DNA from: Ensifer sp. LC163
GTDB lineage: Bacteria; Pseudomonadota; Alphaproteobacteria; Rhizobiales; Rhizobiaceae
Reading direction: 5' to 3'
Assembly: GCF_001695855.1 (NCBI RefSeq)
Contig: NZ_MBSS01000066.1
Location: 1-64,000 of the forward strand
DNA length: 64,000 nt
In this document: positions 17,710 to 28,805 of the stretch, one piece after another
How the letters are laid out: each line of letters starts with the position of its first letter
How positions within the stretch are numbered: position 1 is the first letter of the stretch
The notes under the pieces: generated by a model
Told to the model about the DNA's origin: nothing
The model's database searches: none
What the model saw: only the letters and a program-made list of their open reading frames with translations
Position numbers and translations under genes: made by a program

Positions 17710-18318
17710 ATGCCTTTCGAACTCCCCTCCCTTCCCTTTTCCATCGGCGCTTTGGCCGAAGGCGGCATGAGCGCCGAGACGCTGGAATTCCACCACGGCA
17801 AGCATCACCAGGCCTACGTCACCGCACTCAGCGGCTTTGTCGAAAAGAACCAGGCGCTTGCCGGGCTTTCACTCGAAGACATCATTCGGCATGCCAATGG
17901 CAAGGCCGAGTTGGCGCCGGTCTTCAACAATGCCGGGCAGCACTGGAACCACATCCTGTTCTGGAACAATCTCTCCCCCAAGGGCGGACGCATCCCGGAC
18001 AGTCTTGAAAAGAAGATCACAGAAGACTTCGGCAGCGTCGCCGCCTTCAAGGACGCGTTCAAGACGGCGGCGACCAGCCAGTTCGGGTCCGGCTGGGCCT
18101 GGCTCGTGCTCGACGCCGGCGGCAAGCTCAAGGTGACGAAGACCGCCAACGGCTCAAACCCGGTTGCCACCAACGAGGGTAAGGCGCTGCTCGGTCTCGA
18201 CGTCTGGGAGCACAGCTACTACATCGACTACCGCAATCGCCGTCCCGACTATGTCAGCAACTTCCTCGACCGACTGGCGAACTACGAGTTCGCTGAGGCG
18301 GAGCTTAAGTCTGCCTGA
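17710..18318 (+). CDS. sodB: Superoxide dismutase (Fe/Mn)
   Basis: 202 residues; dismutates superoxide in the cytoplasm. Metal ligands are His in LEFHHGKHHQAY (near 28), His in NNAGQHWNHILFW (near 80), and Asp/His in GLDVWEHSYYIDY (near 165-169). Gly/Gln pattern GSGWAW with NNAGQHWNH is of the mixed type, so Fe versus Mn cannot be settled by eye. AAGG precedes the ATG. Divergent from the SufR-like regulator. Confidence 0.93.
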   Translation: MPFELPSLPFSIGALAEGGMSAETLEFHHGKHHQAYVTALSGFVEKNQALAGLSLEDIIRHANGKAELAPVFNNAGQHWNHILFWNNLSPKGGRIPDSLEKKITEDFGSVAAFKDAFKTAATSQFGSGWAWLVLDAGGKLKVTKTANGSNPVATNEGKALLGLDVWEHSYYIDYRNRRPDYVSNFLDRLANYEFAEAELKSA

Positions 18319-18378
18319 CACGCCTGCCGTGGCGCCGCACCGGCGGCGCCCCGACCATATCTCAGCCGGATTGCACCC

Positions 18379-18969
18379 ATGACCAAGCTTGCCGCCGTCG
18401 ATATCACCGCCCATGCCGAGCGCGCCGTTCCCAGACCGCAGTTCGCCGACACGATGGCGCGACTGGCGTCGACCGTCTGCGTCGTCAGTTCGGGCAGCGG
18501 CGCTGAATGCCTGGGTCGAACGGCGACGGCCGTCTTCTCGCTTTCCGCAAGCCCGCCATCGATCGTCGTTTCGATCAAGGCCGACAGCGCGCTGGCGGGC
18601 ACCATTTCCAGACATGGCGGTTTTTCGCTGGCGATGCTCGCTCAGGGACAGGAACTGGTTGCTGACGCATTCGCCGGCAGGGTCGCGGCAGCCAGCCGCT
18701 ATCTCGTCGGCGTTTGGGCGGAGTGGCCGTCCCGCCGACCGCGTCTTCTCGGCGCTGCCGCCGGGCTCGACTGCGTGCTCAGCGCCTCTATCCTTGTCGG
18801 CGACCACCGGCTCTTTGTCGGAACGATCATTGCTACCGAAACCGCCACCTATGCCGACCCGCTGCTCTGGAGCGAGCGGCAATACCAGGCACTTGAGAGA
18901 TCGCCGCCCTTTGCCGCCACATCAAGCGGGCATCCATTGCCGTCGGGCACCTCGTGCCCGACGATCTGA
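18379..18969 (+). CDS. Flavin reductase-like domain protein
   Basis: 196 residues of the flavin-reductase (split-barrel FMN-binding) family. It shows the FMN-binding early strand (MARLASTVCVVSS and GRTATAVFSLSASPPSIVVS) and the conserved GDHRLFVGTII motif near residue 145. Such proteins use NAD(P)H to deliver reduced flavin to two-component monooxygenases or to reduce Fe(III). No partner oxygenase is next to it. The gene lies 60 bp behind sodB and may be co-transcribed; a role in oxidative stress is inferred from this. Confidence 0.83.
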   Translation: MTKLAAVDITAHAERAVPRPQFADTMARLASTVCVVSSGSGAECLGRTATAVFSLSASPPSIVVSIKADSALAGTISRHGGFSLAMLAQGQELVADAFAGRVAAASRYLVGVWAEWPSRRPRLLGAAAGLDCVLSASILVGDHRLFVGTIIATETATYADPLLWSERQYQALERSPPFAATSSGHPLPSGTSCPTI

Positions 18970-18972
18970 ACG

Positions 18973-19332
18973 GTGCAAACGGATACCCATGCGGGAGCTG
19001 CCATGCGACAGGTGCTTGAAAAACTTCTGGACGACGGTCGTGACGATGCGTTGCTGCGCTTTACCCTCGGCAGCATCTGTCTGCAGGAAGCGGATGCCGA
19101 GACAGCACTTGTCCATCTCAGGCGCGCGATCGAACATGACCCCACCTATTCGGCCGCCTGGAAACTGAGCGGGGCCGCGATGCTGAAACTCAATCGTATC
19201 GACGAAGCGCGGCGCATCTGGACAGAGGGACGCGCCGTCGCCGAGAACAAAGGCGACCTGCAGGTCGCGCGCGAAATCACGGTCTTCCTCAAGCGGCTGG
19301 ACAAGCAGTGCGTGGCTGCGAACAAAGGGTAG
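18973..19332 (+). CDS. Small tetratricopeptide repeat protein
   Basis: 119 residues built of about three TPR-like helical hairpins (LRFTLGSICLQEADAETALV, then HLRRAIEHDPTYSAAWKLSG and MLKLNRIDEARRIWTEG). No signal peptide or catalytic domain is visible, so it is a cytoplasmic protein-protein interaction module of unknown partner. It begins 3 bp after the flavin reductase stop, implying co-translation with it. A rhizobial intergenic repeat follows the stop. Confidence 0.82.
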   Translation: MQTDTHAGAAMRQVLEKLLDDGRDDALLRFTLGSICLQEADAETALVHLRRAIEHDPTYSAAWKLSGAAMLKLNRIDEARRIWTEGRAVAENKGDLQVAREITVFLKRLDKQCVAANKG

Positions 19333-19344
19333 CCGTAACCACTC

Positions 19345-19452
19345 AAAGCATGTCGCGCAAAAGTGTGCAGCGGTTTTGCGAGGAAGACATGCGCAAAAAA
19401 CAATAGCTTAAAGCGCAGAATGCGAATCTGAGGGATCGCAACGCGCTTTAAG
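19345..19452 (+). repeat. Rhizobial intergenic repeat, full copy
   Basis: Begins AAAGCATGTCGCGCAAAAG, continues with a GCAGCGGTTTTGCG hairpin, and closes with a CTTAAAGCG/CGCTTTAAG inverted pair (19408-19451). It lies between the convergent TPR gene and pcaB and probably acts as terminator. Two further copies in this window (40942-41010, 37051-37076) share the first 26-35 bases. I recognise it as a common Sinorhizobium/Rhizobium repeat. Confidence 0.8.
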
Positions 19453-19454
19453 CG

Positions 19455-20510
19455 TCAGGCGGAGCCGAGCCGCCTGATGTTGCCGGCAAGCTCAGCTGCG
19501 AGGCGCAGAGCCGCCGCGGTTGCTCCTGCCATCTGCGGCATGATCAACCATTCGAGCGTCCAGGCGGCACCGGAGCGTTCCTGCTCGTGCACCAGCGCCT
19601 GGTGGACGCCGGAAAGCTGCGTCGCATTGAAACGCGCAAGCGCCACCAGAACCTCGGCAGCGACCGGATTCTGCTTGTGCGGCATCGCCGACGATCCGCC
19701 GCCGCCCGCAAGTTCGATTTCGTCACCCTGCTGCGCCATCAGCGCAATGTCCTGCCCGAACTTGCCGAGGCTGCCTGTGACAAGCGACAGCGCGTTGGCG
19801 AAATCGGCGACTTCCGAACGCTGGCTGTGCCATTGCGGAAAATCGGCAAGCGCCAGTTCCTCGGCAAGCGTGGCGCGCACATCGTCCGCCTTATCCTTCA
19901 GCTTGTCGAGCGTGCCCGCGGCGCCGCCGAACTGGATCGCGAAGAGGTCACGGTCCATCGCCTCGAGCCGGTCCTTGTGATCGAGCAGCGGCTCGATCCA
20001 GGTGCGCAACCGATCGGACACCGTGATCGGTATCGCCGCCTGCATGCGCGTGCGGCCCATCAACATCCGCTCGCCCCATTGATCGTCGCATTCCTCCAGC
20101 ACCGACACGACATCGCCAAGACGGGTGGCGAAGAGTTCGGCAACAGCCTTCATGCGCAACATCAGGCTCGTATCGATGACGTCCTGGCTGGTGGCGCCAT
20201 AATGCACGTGCGCCGCTGCTTCGCCGCCAACGACTGCCCGCAACTGGCGAACCAGTTCGGGAACAACGACGCCGTCGATGGCCATGGCCCGCCGGAGCGC
20301 GGCCACATCGGGAGAAAAGCCGCGGCAGGCCTCGGTGATGCGATCAGCGGCACTTTTCGGGATGACGCCGTGGATCGCCTCAGCGCGCGCCAGCGCCGCC
20401 TCGAAGGAGAGCATCGCGTGAATGTCGGCAGCAGTCGAAAACTCGGCAGCCACCGCCTCATCGCCCAGAAGGCCGGAGAGATAGGGATGATCGAAAGCGG
20501 AATAGGTCAT
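19455..20510 (-). CDS. pcaB: 3-carboxy-cis,cis-muconate cycloisomerase
   Basis: 351-residue member of the fumarase/aspartase superfamily; converts 3-carboxy-cis,cis-muconate to 4-carboxymuconolactone. The superfamily signature GGGGSSAMPHKQNPVAAE is near residues 265-282, and the HYGATSQDVIDTSL catalytic His region lies near 103. Bacterial PcaB is often about 450 residues; the shorter form is normal in rhizobia. Last gene of pcaDCHGB, 116 bp behind pcaG. Confidence 0.93.
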   Translation of the reverse strand: MTYSAFDHPYLSGLLGDEAVAAEFSTAADIHAMLSFEAALARAEAIHGVIPKSAADRITEACRGFSPDVAALRRAMAIDGVVVPELVRQLRAVVGGEAAAHVHYGATSQDVIDTSLMLRMKAVAELFATRLGDVVSVLEECDDQWGERMLMGRTRMQAAIPITVSDRLRTWIEPLLDHKDRLEAMDRDLFAIQFGGAAGTLDKLKDKADDVRATLAEELALADFPQWHSQRSEVADFANALSLVTGSLGKFGQDIALMAQQGDEIELAGGGGSSAMPHKQNPVAAEVLVALARFNATQLSGVHQALVHEQERSGAAWTLEWLIMPQMAGATAAALRLAAELAGNIRRLGSA

Positions 20511-20626
20511 AGTCCCCCCGATGGTTGTCGCGATACCCGTTCGCGTTTAGACGGAATGCCACGTTCTGCTTCGAGACGTCCATGCACCAGGATGCAGCGG
20601 ATCAGCCTCTGCGTGACATTCCGGTT

Positions 20627-21241
20627 TCAGATGTCGAGGAAGACCGTTTCCTTCTCACCCTGCAGGTGAATGTCGAAGATATAATTAGGGGCGCTGCCGG
20701 CTGCGACAAGCGTTGCAACGCGATGGCGATGCTCGACGCGCAAAAGCAGCGGATCGGCGGCATTCGCCTCCGCCTCGTCGGGGAAATACATCCGCGTGTG
20801 CAGGCCGATATTGATGCCGCGCGCAACGATCCAGAACGTGATGTGCGGCGCCATCGGCCGGCCGTCTTTGAAGGGAACGTGGCCGGGCTTGATCGTATCG
20901 AAACGAAAAAGGCCGTCTTCGGCACCGGTCGCGCACCGTCCCCAGCCGGAAAACGTCGGATCCGCCGCGCCACGCATTTCCGACGGGGAATTGTAGAGAC
21001 CCGCGGCATCCGCCTGCCAGATTTCGACCAGCGCATCCCTAAGCGGCGTTCCGGTACCATCGAGCACACGGCCGCTGACGGTGATGCGTTCGCCGAGCGT
21101 CCGCTCACTGACCATCTTTGTACCGAGGTCGGCATCGTAGACGCCGTCGATGCCGCAGAAATTCGGCGTGAGGCCGATATGCACATAGGGACCGGCGGTC
21201 TGCGACGCCGTTTCCTTGAGAGTGCCGAGCGCCTGGACCAT
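20627..21241 (-). CDS. pcaG: Protocatechuate 3,4-dioxygenase alpha subunit
   Basis: 204-residue intradiol dioxygenase subunit (SQTAGPYVHIG, LVEIWQADAAG, FDTIKPG). The alpha chain has lost the four iron ligands, and indeed the Tyr and His of the beta chain are missing at the matching positions (APHITFWIVARG). It assembles with PcaH to cleave protocatechuate to 3-carboxymuconate. Its ATG overlaps the pcaH stop by one base, so expression is coupled one-to-one. Confidence 0.95.
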   Translation of the reverse strand: MVQALGTLKETASQTAGPYVHIGLTPNFCGIDGVYDADLGTKMVSERTLGERITVSGRVLDGTGTPLRDALVEIWQADAAGLYNSPSEMRGAADPTFSGWGRCATGAEDGLFRFDTIKPGHVPFKDGRPMAPHITFWIVARGINIGLHTRMYFPDEAEANAADPLLLRVEHRHRVATLVAAGSAPNYIFDIHLQGEKETVFLDI

Positions 21242-21990
21242 CAGTTGCCCTCCATGCGGTTCTCAAACATCGTCGAGCGGCGACCGCGCAGCACGATATC
21301 GAATTTGTAGGCCCGCGCGTCCATCGGGATGGTGTTTGCCCAATCGAGCGGCGCGATCAGTTGCTCGATCGCGCGGCGATCGGCGATCGTGTTGACGATC
21401 GGACACTTCCAGATCATCGGATCGCCCTCGAAATACATCTGGGTGATCAGCCGCTGCGCAAAGCCGTGGCCGAAAACCGAAAAGTGGATGTGGGCCGGAC
21501 GCCAGTCGTTGACGCCGTTCGGCCAGGGATAGGGGCCGGGCTTGATCGTGCGGAAGGAATAGAACCCATCGTCGTCGGTGATCGTGCGGCCGCAGCCGCC
21601 GAAATTCGGATCAAGTGCAGCGAGATAGCTTTCCTTCTTGTGGCGGTAGCGCCCGCCGGCATTGGCCTGCCAGAATTCGAGCAAAGCGCCCGGAACGGCC
21701 CGTCCACGCTCGTCTAGAACCCGTCCGTGAACGATGATGCGTTCGCCGATCGCGCTTTCACCCGGCTTGGCGAAGTTGTGGATGAGATCGTTGTCGAGTT
21801 CGCCCAGCATCGAATGTCCGAACACCGGTCCGGTGATTTCGGAGATCGTGCCATCGAGCGACAGCAGGGCTTTCTGCGGCGAGCGCAGCACGGAGGTTTT
21901 GTAACCGGGCGTCAGCGCCGGGGCATGCCAGTTTCTGTCGCGGGGAAAGAAGGCGCCGGTTTCGGGCTTCCTGTTTGCTCTGTCGGACAT
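21241..21990 (-). CDS. pcaH: Protocatechuate 3,4-dioxygenase beta subunit
   Basis: 249-residue catalytic subunit holding the non-haem Fe(III). The four ligands can be seen: Tyr in [10 protein letters not shown], Tyr in [10 protein letters not shown], and both His of [11 protein letters not shown]. It cleaves the ring of protocatechuate between the hydroxyls. Third in the minus-strand pcaDCHGB operon, 12 bp behind pcaC, overlapping pcaG. Confidence 0.96.
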   Translation of the reverse strand: MSDRANRKPETGAFFPRDRNWHAPALTPGYKTSVLRSPQKALLSLDGTISEITGPVFGHSMLGELDNDLIHNFAKPGESAIGERIIVHGRVLDERGRAVPGALLEFWQANAGGRYRHKKESYLAALDPNFGGCGRTITDDDGFYSFRTIKPGPYPWPNGVNDWRPAHIHFSVFGHGFAQRLITQMYFEGDPMIWKCPIVNTIADRRAIEQLIAPLDWANTIPMDARAYKFDIVLRGRRSTMFENRMEGN

Positions 21991-22002
21991 CTGCTACTCC
22001 CG

Positions 22003-22407
22003 TCAGGCCGCCTTGCCGGCGTCCATTTCCGCAAAGACCTGCTTGACGATCTTGATCGCGTGGTTGGCGGCCGGAACGCCGGCATAGATCGCCACATGCA
22101 GCAGCGCCTCGCAGATGTCGTCGCGGCTGGCACCGGTATTGGCGGTGGCGCGCACATGCATGGCCACCTCCTCGTCCTGGCCGAGGGCGGCCAGAAGCGC
22201 GATCGTCACGATCGATCGCTCCCTTTTCGTCCAGGTCGGCCGTGACCAGACGTGCCCCCAGGCGGCCTCGGTGATCAGGTCCTGGAACGGCCGGTCGAAA
22301 TCGGTCGAGGCCGATTGCGCGCGGTCCACATGGTTGTCGCCAAGGACGGCCCGCCGCGTCGCCATGCCCTGGCGATAGCGGTCGGAGGGCGCGAAGGCAT
22401 CACTCAT
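22003..22407 (-). CDS. pcaC: 4-carboxymuconolactone decarboxylase
   Basis: 134-residue all-alpha CMD/AhpD-like protein that decarboxylates 4-carboxymuconolactone to 3-oxoadipate enol-lactone. Family motif HVRATANTGASRDDICEALLH, N-terminal FAPSDRYRQGMATRR. It is a stand-alone decarboxylase, not fused to PcaD as in some actinobacteria. The ATG at 22407 is preferred (GGAG 9 nt upstream); the frame also allows 22422. Overlaps pcaD by 8 bp. Confidence 0.94.
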   Translation of the reverse strand: MSDAFAPSDRYRQGMATRRAVLGDNHVDRAQSASTDFDRPFQDLITEAAWGHVWSRPTWTKRERSIVTIALLAALGQDEEVAMHVRATANTGASRDDICEALLHVAIYAGVPAANHAIKIVKQVFAEMDAGKAA

Positions 22408-23212
22408 GGCTCTTGTCTCCATGCATTGCTATTTCAAAGAAGGCGCGCAGCACCGCGGTCAGGGCTTCCGGGTTTTCGACGCAAGGGATGTGCCCTGCAT
22501 CGCGGATGACTTCGTAGCGCGCGCCGGGGATTAGGCGCGCCGTGGCAAGCACTACGTCCGGCGGCGTCGAACCGTCCTGGTCGCCGACGACGCAAAGGAC
22601 GGGCACCGCGATACGGGCCGCCGCCTCGGTATAATCGGCGTCGCGGATCGCGCCGCAGGTGGCGACATAGCCGGTGACCGGCTGACGGATCAGCATGTTT
22701 CTGTAGCCGGGGAGCGCGGTGTTCTCGGGCCTGCGAAAAGCCGGCGTGAACCAGCGCTCCAGCACACCGTCGGCGATCGCCTCGATGCCGTGCTCCTCGA
22801 TGGCGGCAATGCGCGTCGCCCACATTTCCGGCGTGCCGATCTTGTGGGCGGTATCGCAGAGAACGAGGGCGCGCACGAGATCCGGGCGCCGTTGATAGAG
22901 CGACTGGGCGATCAATCCGCCAACCGAAAGACCGCAGATGATCGCTTGGCTGACCGAGAGCATGTCGAGAAGGCCGGCAAGGTCATTGGCATGGTCTTCG
23001 ATCGCGTAAGGGACAGGGCCGATATCGGAGAGACCGTGGCCGCGCTTATCGTAGAGGACGATGGCGTATTCGCCGGCAAGACGCACGATGACATCACGCC
23101 AGATACGAAAGTCCGTGCCGAGCGAATTGGCGAAGACCAGCACCGGCCGCTCGGCCGTCGCGCCGATGACCTGATAATGGATGGTGATGTCGTTGATGCG
23201 GGCAAACTGCAC
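22400..23212 (-). CDS. pcaD: 3-oxoadipate enol-lactonase
   Basis: 270-residue alpha/beta hydrolase: nucleophile elbow GLSVGG near 97, His of the triad in DAGHIPCVENPE near the C-terminus. Hydrolyses the enol-lactone to 3-oxoadipate. The start is GTG at 23212 because GAGGAG lies 6-7 nt upstream; the frame extends to a TTG at 23230 without a better site. First gene of the pcaDCHGB operon, reading away from pcaQ. Confidence 0.92.
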   Translation of the reverse strand: MQFARINDITIHYQVIGATAERPVLVFANSLGTDFRIWRDVIVRLAGEYAIVLYDKRGHGLSDIGPVPYAIEDHANDLAGLLDMLSVSQAIICGLSVGGLIAQSLYQRRPDLVRALVLCDTAHKIGTPEMWATRIAAIEEHGIEAIADGVLERWFTPAFRRPENTALPGYRNMLIRQPVTGYVATCGAIRDADYTEAAARIAVPVLCVVGDQDGSTPPDVVLATARLIPGARYEVIRDAGHIPCVENPEALTAVLRAFFEIAMHGDKSHE

Positions 23213-23282
23213 GGCACTTCTCCTCTGCAACCAAATTGTATGTTTAATCTGGTTAGGTAAAATGATATTTCACGGCATTCCA

Positions 23283-23298
23283 TTAACTCAAGAGTTAT
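23283..23298. promoter_or_regulatory. PcaQ-binding box
   Basis: On the minus strand the site reads ATAACTCTTGAGTTAA, which matches the ATAACC-N4-GGTTAA consensus reported for PcaQ in Sinorhizobium meliloti with one symmetric change per arm. It lies 71 bp upstream of the pcaD GTG and at the pcaQ start, as expected for an activator that also controls itself. Confidence 0.75.
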
Positions 23299-24232
23299 GA
23301 ATTCCATGAACGACGCCCGGGTCAAGTTTCGTCATCTGCAGACTTTTGTCGAGGTCGCGAGGCAGAAGAGCGTCATGAAGGCGGCAGAACTCCTGCATGT
23401 CAGCCAACCCGCCGTCACCAAGACGATCCGCGAGCTGGAAGAGGTTCTGGGCGTTGCCGTTTTCGAGCGCGAGGGGCGCGGCATCAAGATCACCCGCTAT
23501 GGCGAGGTCTTTCTTCGCCACGCCGGTGCCGCGCTGACGGCGCTTCGCCAGGGCCTCGATTCCGTCTCGCAGGAGCGCTCCGGCGATGGCGTGCCGGTGC
23601 GGATCGGCGCTTTGCCGACGGTCTCGACGCGCATCATGCCGCGGGCGATGTCGCTTTTCCTGGAGGAGGACACCGGCGCCCGCATCAAGATCGTCACCGG
23701 CGAGAATGCCGTCCTCCTCGAACAGTTGCGGGTTGGCGACCTCGACCTCGTCGTCGGCCGGTTGGCGGCGCCGGAGAAGATGACCGGCTTCTCTTTCGAG
23801 CATCTCTATTCCGAACAGGTGGTCTTCGCCGTGCGTGCGGGACACCCGTTGCTTTCGGACGCGCAATCGGCCTTCGCCCATCTTGGTGACTACCCGGTGC
23901 TGATGCCGACGCGCGCCTCCATCATCCGCCCGTTTGTCGAACACTTTCTGATCGCCAATGGTATACCGGGCCTGCCCAACCAGATCGAAACGGTTTCCGA
24001 TGCCTTCGGCCGCGCCTTCGTGCGCACCAGCGATGCAATCTGGATCATTTCTGCGGGTGTCGTCGCCAGCGATATCGAGGATGGCACGCTGGCGGTCCTG
24101 CCGATCGACACCAGCGAAACCAAAGGCCCGGTCGGCCTGACGATGCGCGCCGACGCCGTTCCATCGCTGCCGCTTTCCATCCTGATGCAGACCATCCGCG
24201 AGGCGGCATCGGACATCGCCCCGAAACCGTGA
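23297..24232 (+). CDS. pcaQ: LysR-type activator of the pca genes
   Basis: 311-residue LTTR. The N-terminal HTH (about 8-66: FRHLQTFVEVARQKSVMKAA, HVSQPAVTKTIRELE) is followed by an inducer-binding domain. PcaQ activates pcaDCHGB in response to 3-carboxymuconate/4-carboxymuconolactone. It is divergent from pcaD and shares an 84-bp promoter with a PcaQ box. The ATG at 23306 is equally possible, because the upstream ATG overlaps the operator and has no well-spaced Shine-Dalgarno sequence. Confidence 0.93.
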   Translation: MNSMNDARVKFRHLQTFVEVARQKSVMKAAELLHVSQPAVTKTIRELEEVLGVAVFEREGRGIKITRYGEVFLRHAGAALTALRQGLDSVSQERSGDGVPVRIGALPTVSTRIMPRAMSLFLEEDTGARIKIVTGENAVLLEQLRVGDLDLVVGRLAAPEKMTGFSFEHLYSEQVVFAVRAGHPLLSDAQSAFAHLGDYPVLMPTRASIIRPFVEHFLIANGIPGLPNQIETVSDAFGRAFVRTSDAIWIISAGVVASDIEDGTLAVLPIDTSETKGPVGLTMRADAVPSLPLSILMQTIREAASDIAPKP

Positions 24233-24319
24233 CGGCGGTCCGGCATTCGACACCCGCCGCCCTTTACAAGACCTCCTCGTCAGCCGAGATTGCGGCCCCA
24301 ATCATTTTGCTGAAACACC

Positions 24320-26109
<1,790 letters not shown>

Positions 26110-26130
26110 CTAATCGAACAGCGCCAATGG

Positions 26131-27027
26131 ATGCACGTGATGAAAAGAGCGGTCCCGACCTACGAGCTTTACGGCGAAAAGTTGCGAGAACGGCCCGATT
26201 TCTGGCTGCATTGCGAAACGATCCCGTCGCGCAGCAGCCTGCATCATTGGGAGATCGGGCTGCATCGGCACGAGAGCTTCTTTCAGATCTTGTACATTGC
26301 CGGCGGATCGGGAGATGCGGTGTTCGGCGAAAGGGTGCACGCTATTCGCCCAGCGGTGATGATCACCGTGCCGCCATCGACCAGCCATGGTTTCCGTTTC
26401 TCCCGCGATATCGACGGCTTCGTGTTCACCGTTCTCGCCTCACATCTCAGGGTATCGCCCGGCGAACGCAGCCGTCTCGGCGCCTGGATGGCGACGCCGC
26501 GTCTTACCCGCCTCGACGGCAGCGACGACGGCCGCTATGTGGCGCTAACCCTAGCCCGGCTGGGTGCAGAATGGGAAGCCAGCCGGAGCCACCGCACCGA
26601 CCTGCTCGATGCCTATCTGACGTCGGCGTTGACGCTGGGCGCCCGCCTCGATGAAGCGTACCCCGTCGAGGATGATGCCGCCGACACGGAGAACGAACGA
26701 CGCGTCGAACATTTCCTGGGCCTCGTCCAGCAACACCATCGCTCGCACAAGCCGGCCGCATTTTATGCGCGCGAACTCGGCCTCTCGCCGACGCATCTCA
26801 ATCGTATCGCCCGCAGCGTCACCGGCCAAAGCGCCCACGAGATCATCGCGCGCAAGCTGACCGACGAAGCACGGCGCGAGCTCGTCTTCACCCGTGGCAG
26901 CGTGCAGGAGATCAGTTTCCGGCTCGGCTTTGCCGATCCCGCCTATTTCTCTCGCTTCTTCCTGCGCCAGACCGGAATGACGCCCAGGGCTTGGCGGCTT
27001 GCAGAGCGGGAGAAACTGGGAGCCTGA
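26131..27027 (+). CDS. pobR: AraC family regulator of pobA
   Basis: 298 residues: N-terminal cupin-like effector domain (HRHESFFQILYIAGGSGDAV near 40-60) and a C-terminal AraC DNA-binding domain of two HTHs (ELGLSPTHLNRIARSVTGQS, then VQEISFRLGFADPAYFSRFF). It is divergent from pobA, 105 bp apart. In Agrobacterium PobR is an AraC-type activator responding to 4-hydroxybenzoate, unlike the IclR-type of Acinetobacter. The start at 26131 is uncertain; 26140 is also possible and neither has a strong Shine-Dalgarno sequence. Confidence 0.88.
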   Translation: MHVMKRAVPTYELYGEKLRERPDFWLHCETIPSRSSLHHWEIGLHRHESFFQILYIAGGSGDAVFGERVHAIRPAVMITVPPSTSHGFRFSRDIDGFVFTVLASHLRVSPGERSRLGAWMATPRLTRLDGSDDGRYVALTLARLGAEWEASRSHRTDLLDAYLTSALTLGARLDEAYPVEDDAADTENERRVEHFLGLVQQHHRSHKPAAFYARELGLSPTHLNRIARSVTGQSAHEIIARKLTDEARRELVFTRGSVQEISFRLGFADPAYFSRFFLRQTGMTPRAWRLAEREKLGA

Positions 27028-27387
27028 GCGCTGACCAAATGGTGCGACCATCCCGGGGCACCGTCAAATGAGGCGGTCGCGCAAGACTTGTGTCACTGGT
27101 GGCACGGAGCGCTGGCATGATCTCGCCGATGCGGAGAACCGCGATACAACGCGGCGGCAGCACCGGCTTAATATCCGTTCGGCACTTGTGTCGCCCGTTC
27201 AAAAGTCGATCATAATACGCAGCAGAAATCGCTTAAACGCTACCAAAATCGATATCTCGCTGTATATAGCGCCCCGCAGCCCCGGGGTCTTCATGCCTCC
27301 CAAGCGTCTCCCGGGCTGCCGCCGGCTCGTCCTTCGACGGTTCCCAAGCAACGTCCCCGGCGTCAACAACAACAGAAGGTTATCACA
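27028..27387. other. Gene-free region upstream of the FucP-type permease
   Basis: 360 bp with no convincing gene. The AT-rich part at 27200-27275 probably holds the promoter of the permease. CGCTGTATATAGCG at 27258-27271 is a near-palindrome (12 of 14 positions) and may be an operator. The permease is monocistronic and no regulator gene lies next to it. Confidence 0.45.
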
Positions 27388-28674
27388 GTGGCAGGTATCA
27401 TCACCACCGGCGCTCAAGCCGCGGGCGCGGCTCCGCCCATGGAATCCGGCGCAACCGGTTACAAATTCGCCCTCTTCGCCCTTACGTCCCTCTTTTTCAT
27501 GTGGGGCTTCATCACGTGCCTGAACGACATTCTCATACCGCACCTGAAGAATGTCTTTGCGCTGAACTACACACAGTCGATGCTGGTTCAGTTCTGCTTC
27601 TTCGGCGCCTACTTCATCGTGTCCTTGCCTGCTGGCGCGCTGGTCAAACGCATCTCCTATAAATGGGGCATCGTCCTTGGCCTGGTGATTGCGGCGATCG
27701 GCTGCGCGCTCTTCGTTCCAGCCGCGAGCTATCAACTCTACACACTCTTCCTTGGCGCCTTGTTCGTGCTCGCATCCGGCATCACCTTGTTGCAGGTCGC
27801 GGCCAACCCCTACGTGACCGTCCTTGGCCCGCCGGATACCGCCGCAAGCCGTCTGACCTTGACCCAGGCGTTCAACGCGCTCGGTACGACACTCGCGCCG
27901 ATGTTCGGCGCATTGCTGATACTGTCGGCCGCGACCGTTGCCACGACAGATCTCGCGCCTGAGCAGCTCGGCGTGATACGGTTGGCGGAAGCAAATGCCG
28001 TCAAAGCGCCTTACATGCTGCTGGCCGCCGCCTTTCTGCTACTTGCCGCCCTTTTCGCAGCCTTGAAGCTGCCAGGCGTCGACGTTCAGGACGAGATCGA
28101 GCCCATTACGGATGGTAAATCGGCTTGGCAGTATCGTCACCTGGTGCTCGGCGCAGTGGGCATCTTCCTCTATGTGGGCGCCGAAGTGAGTATCGGCAGC
28201 TTCCTCGTCAACTTCCTCAGCCAGCCTGACATCGCCGGTCTTTCCGAGGCAGAGGCCGCGCATTACGTGTCCTATTTCTGGGGCGGCGCCATGGTCGGTC
28301 GCTTTATCGGCGCGATCGCCATGCGTTATGTCAACGACGGCAAAGCGCTCGCCCTCAACGCGGCAGCGGCAATTGCCCTGCTTTTGCTGACGGTCTTTTC
28401 AAATGGCGACACTGCAATGTGGTCGGTGCTGGCGATCGGGCTTTTCAATTCGATCATGTTTCCGACGATCTTCAGCCTCGCGCTTTACGGACTTGGAAAA
28501 TACACCAGCCAAGGCTCCGGAATCCTGTGCCTGGCGATCGTCGGCGGCGCACTGCTCCCGCTGTTGCAAGGCGCCCTTGCCGACACGATCGGCATTCACC
28601 TCGCCTTCCTGATGCCCGTAGCTTGTTATGCCTATATCGCCTTCTACGGACTGAGGGGACACAGGCCCACCTGA
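27388..28674 (+). CDS. FucP/GluP-type sugar:proton symporter (MFS)
   Basis: 428-residue major facilitator with 12 hydrophobic segments. Family motifs: [19 protein letters not shown] in TM1, [23 protein letters not shown] in TM4, and [18 protein letters not shown], which is typical of FucP/glucose-galactose permeases. It probably imports fucose, glucose, galactose or a similar hexose with protons. The start is GTG at 27388 with AAGG 9 nt upstream. Flanked by its own promoter region and a hairpin terminator, so it is a single-gene unit. Confidence 0.9.
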   Translation: MAGIITTGAQAAGAAPPMESGATGYKFALFALTSLFFMWGFITCLNDILIPHLKNVFALNYTQSMLVQFCFFGAYFIVSLPAGALVKRISYKWGIVLGLVIAAIGCALFVPAASYQLYTLFLGALFVLASGITLLQVAANPYVTVLGPPDTAASRLTLTQAFNALGTTLAPMFGALLILSAATVATTDLAPEQLGVIRLAEANAVKAPYMLLAAAFLLLAALFAALKLPGVDVQDEIEPITDGKSAWQYRHLVLGAVGIFLYVGAEVSIGSFLVNFLSQPDIAGLSEAEAAHYVSYFWGGAMVGRFIGAIAMRYVNDGKALALNAAAAIALLLLTVFSNGDTAMWSVLAIGLFNSIMFPTIFSLALYGLGKYTSQGSGILCLAIVGGALLPLLQGALADTIGIHLAFLMPVACYAYIAFYGLRGHRPT

Positions 28675-28682
28675 TTTGAACG

Positions 28683-28724
28683 GGCAAAGACGTGTCGCCG
28701 CACTGACGGCGACACGTCTTTGCC
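28683..28724 (+). terminator. Hairpin terminator behind the FucP-type permease
   Basis: Perfect 18-bp inverted repeat (28683-28700 with 28707-28724) around CACTGA, nine bases behind the stop. No long T tract follows, only TCTCTT. Since the next gene is convergent it may serve both strands. Confidence 0.75.
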
Positions 28725-28805
28725 ACCATCTCTTCAATGCTCGGTGCCCGGCCGTCTGTGGTGCGGCCGCATCGGCCGATGAGCATTTTCTGGTGGTCAG
28801 TGCGC

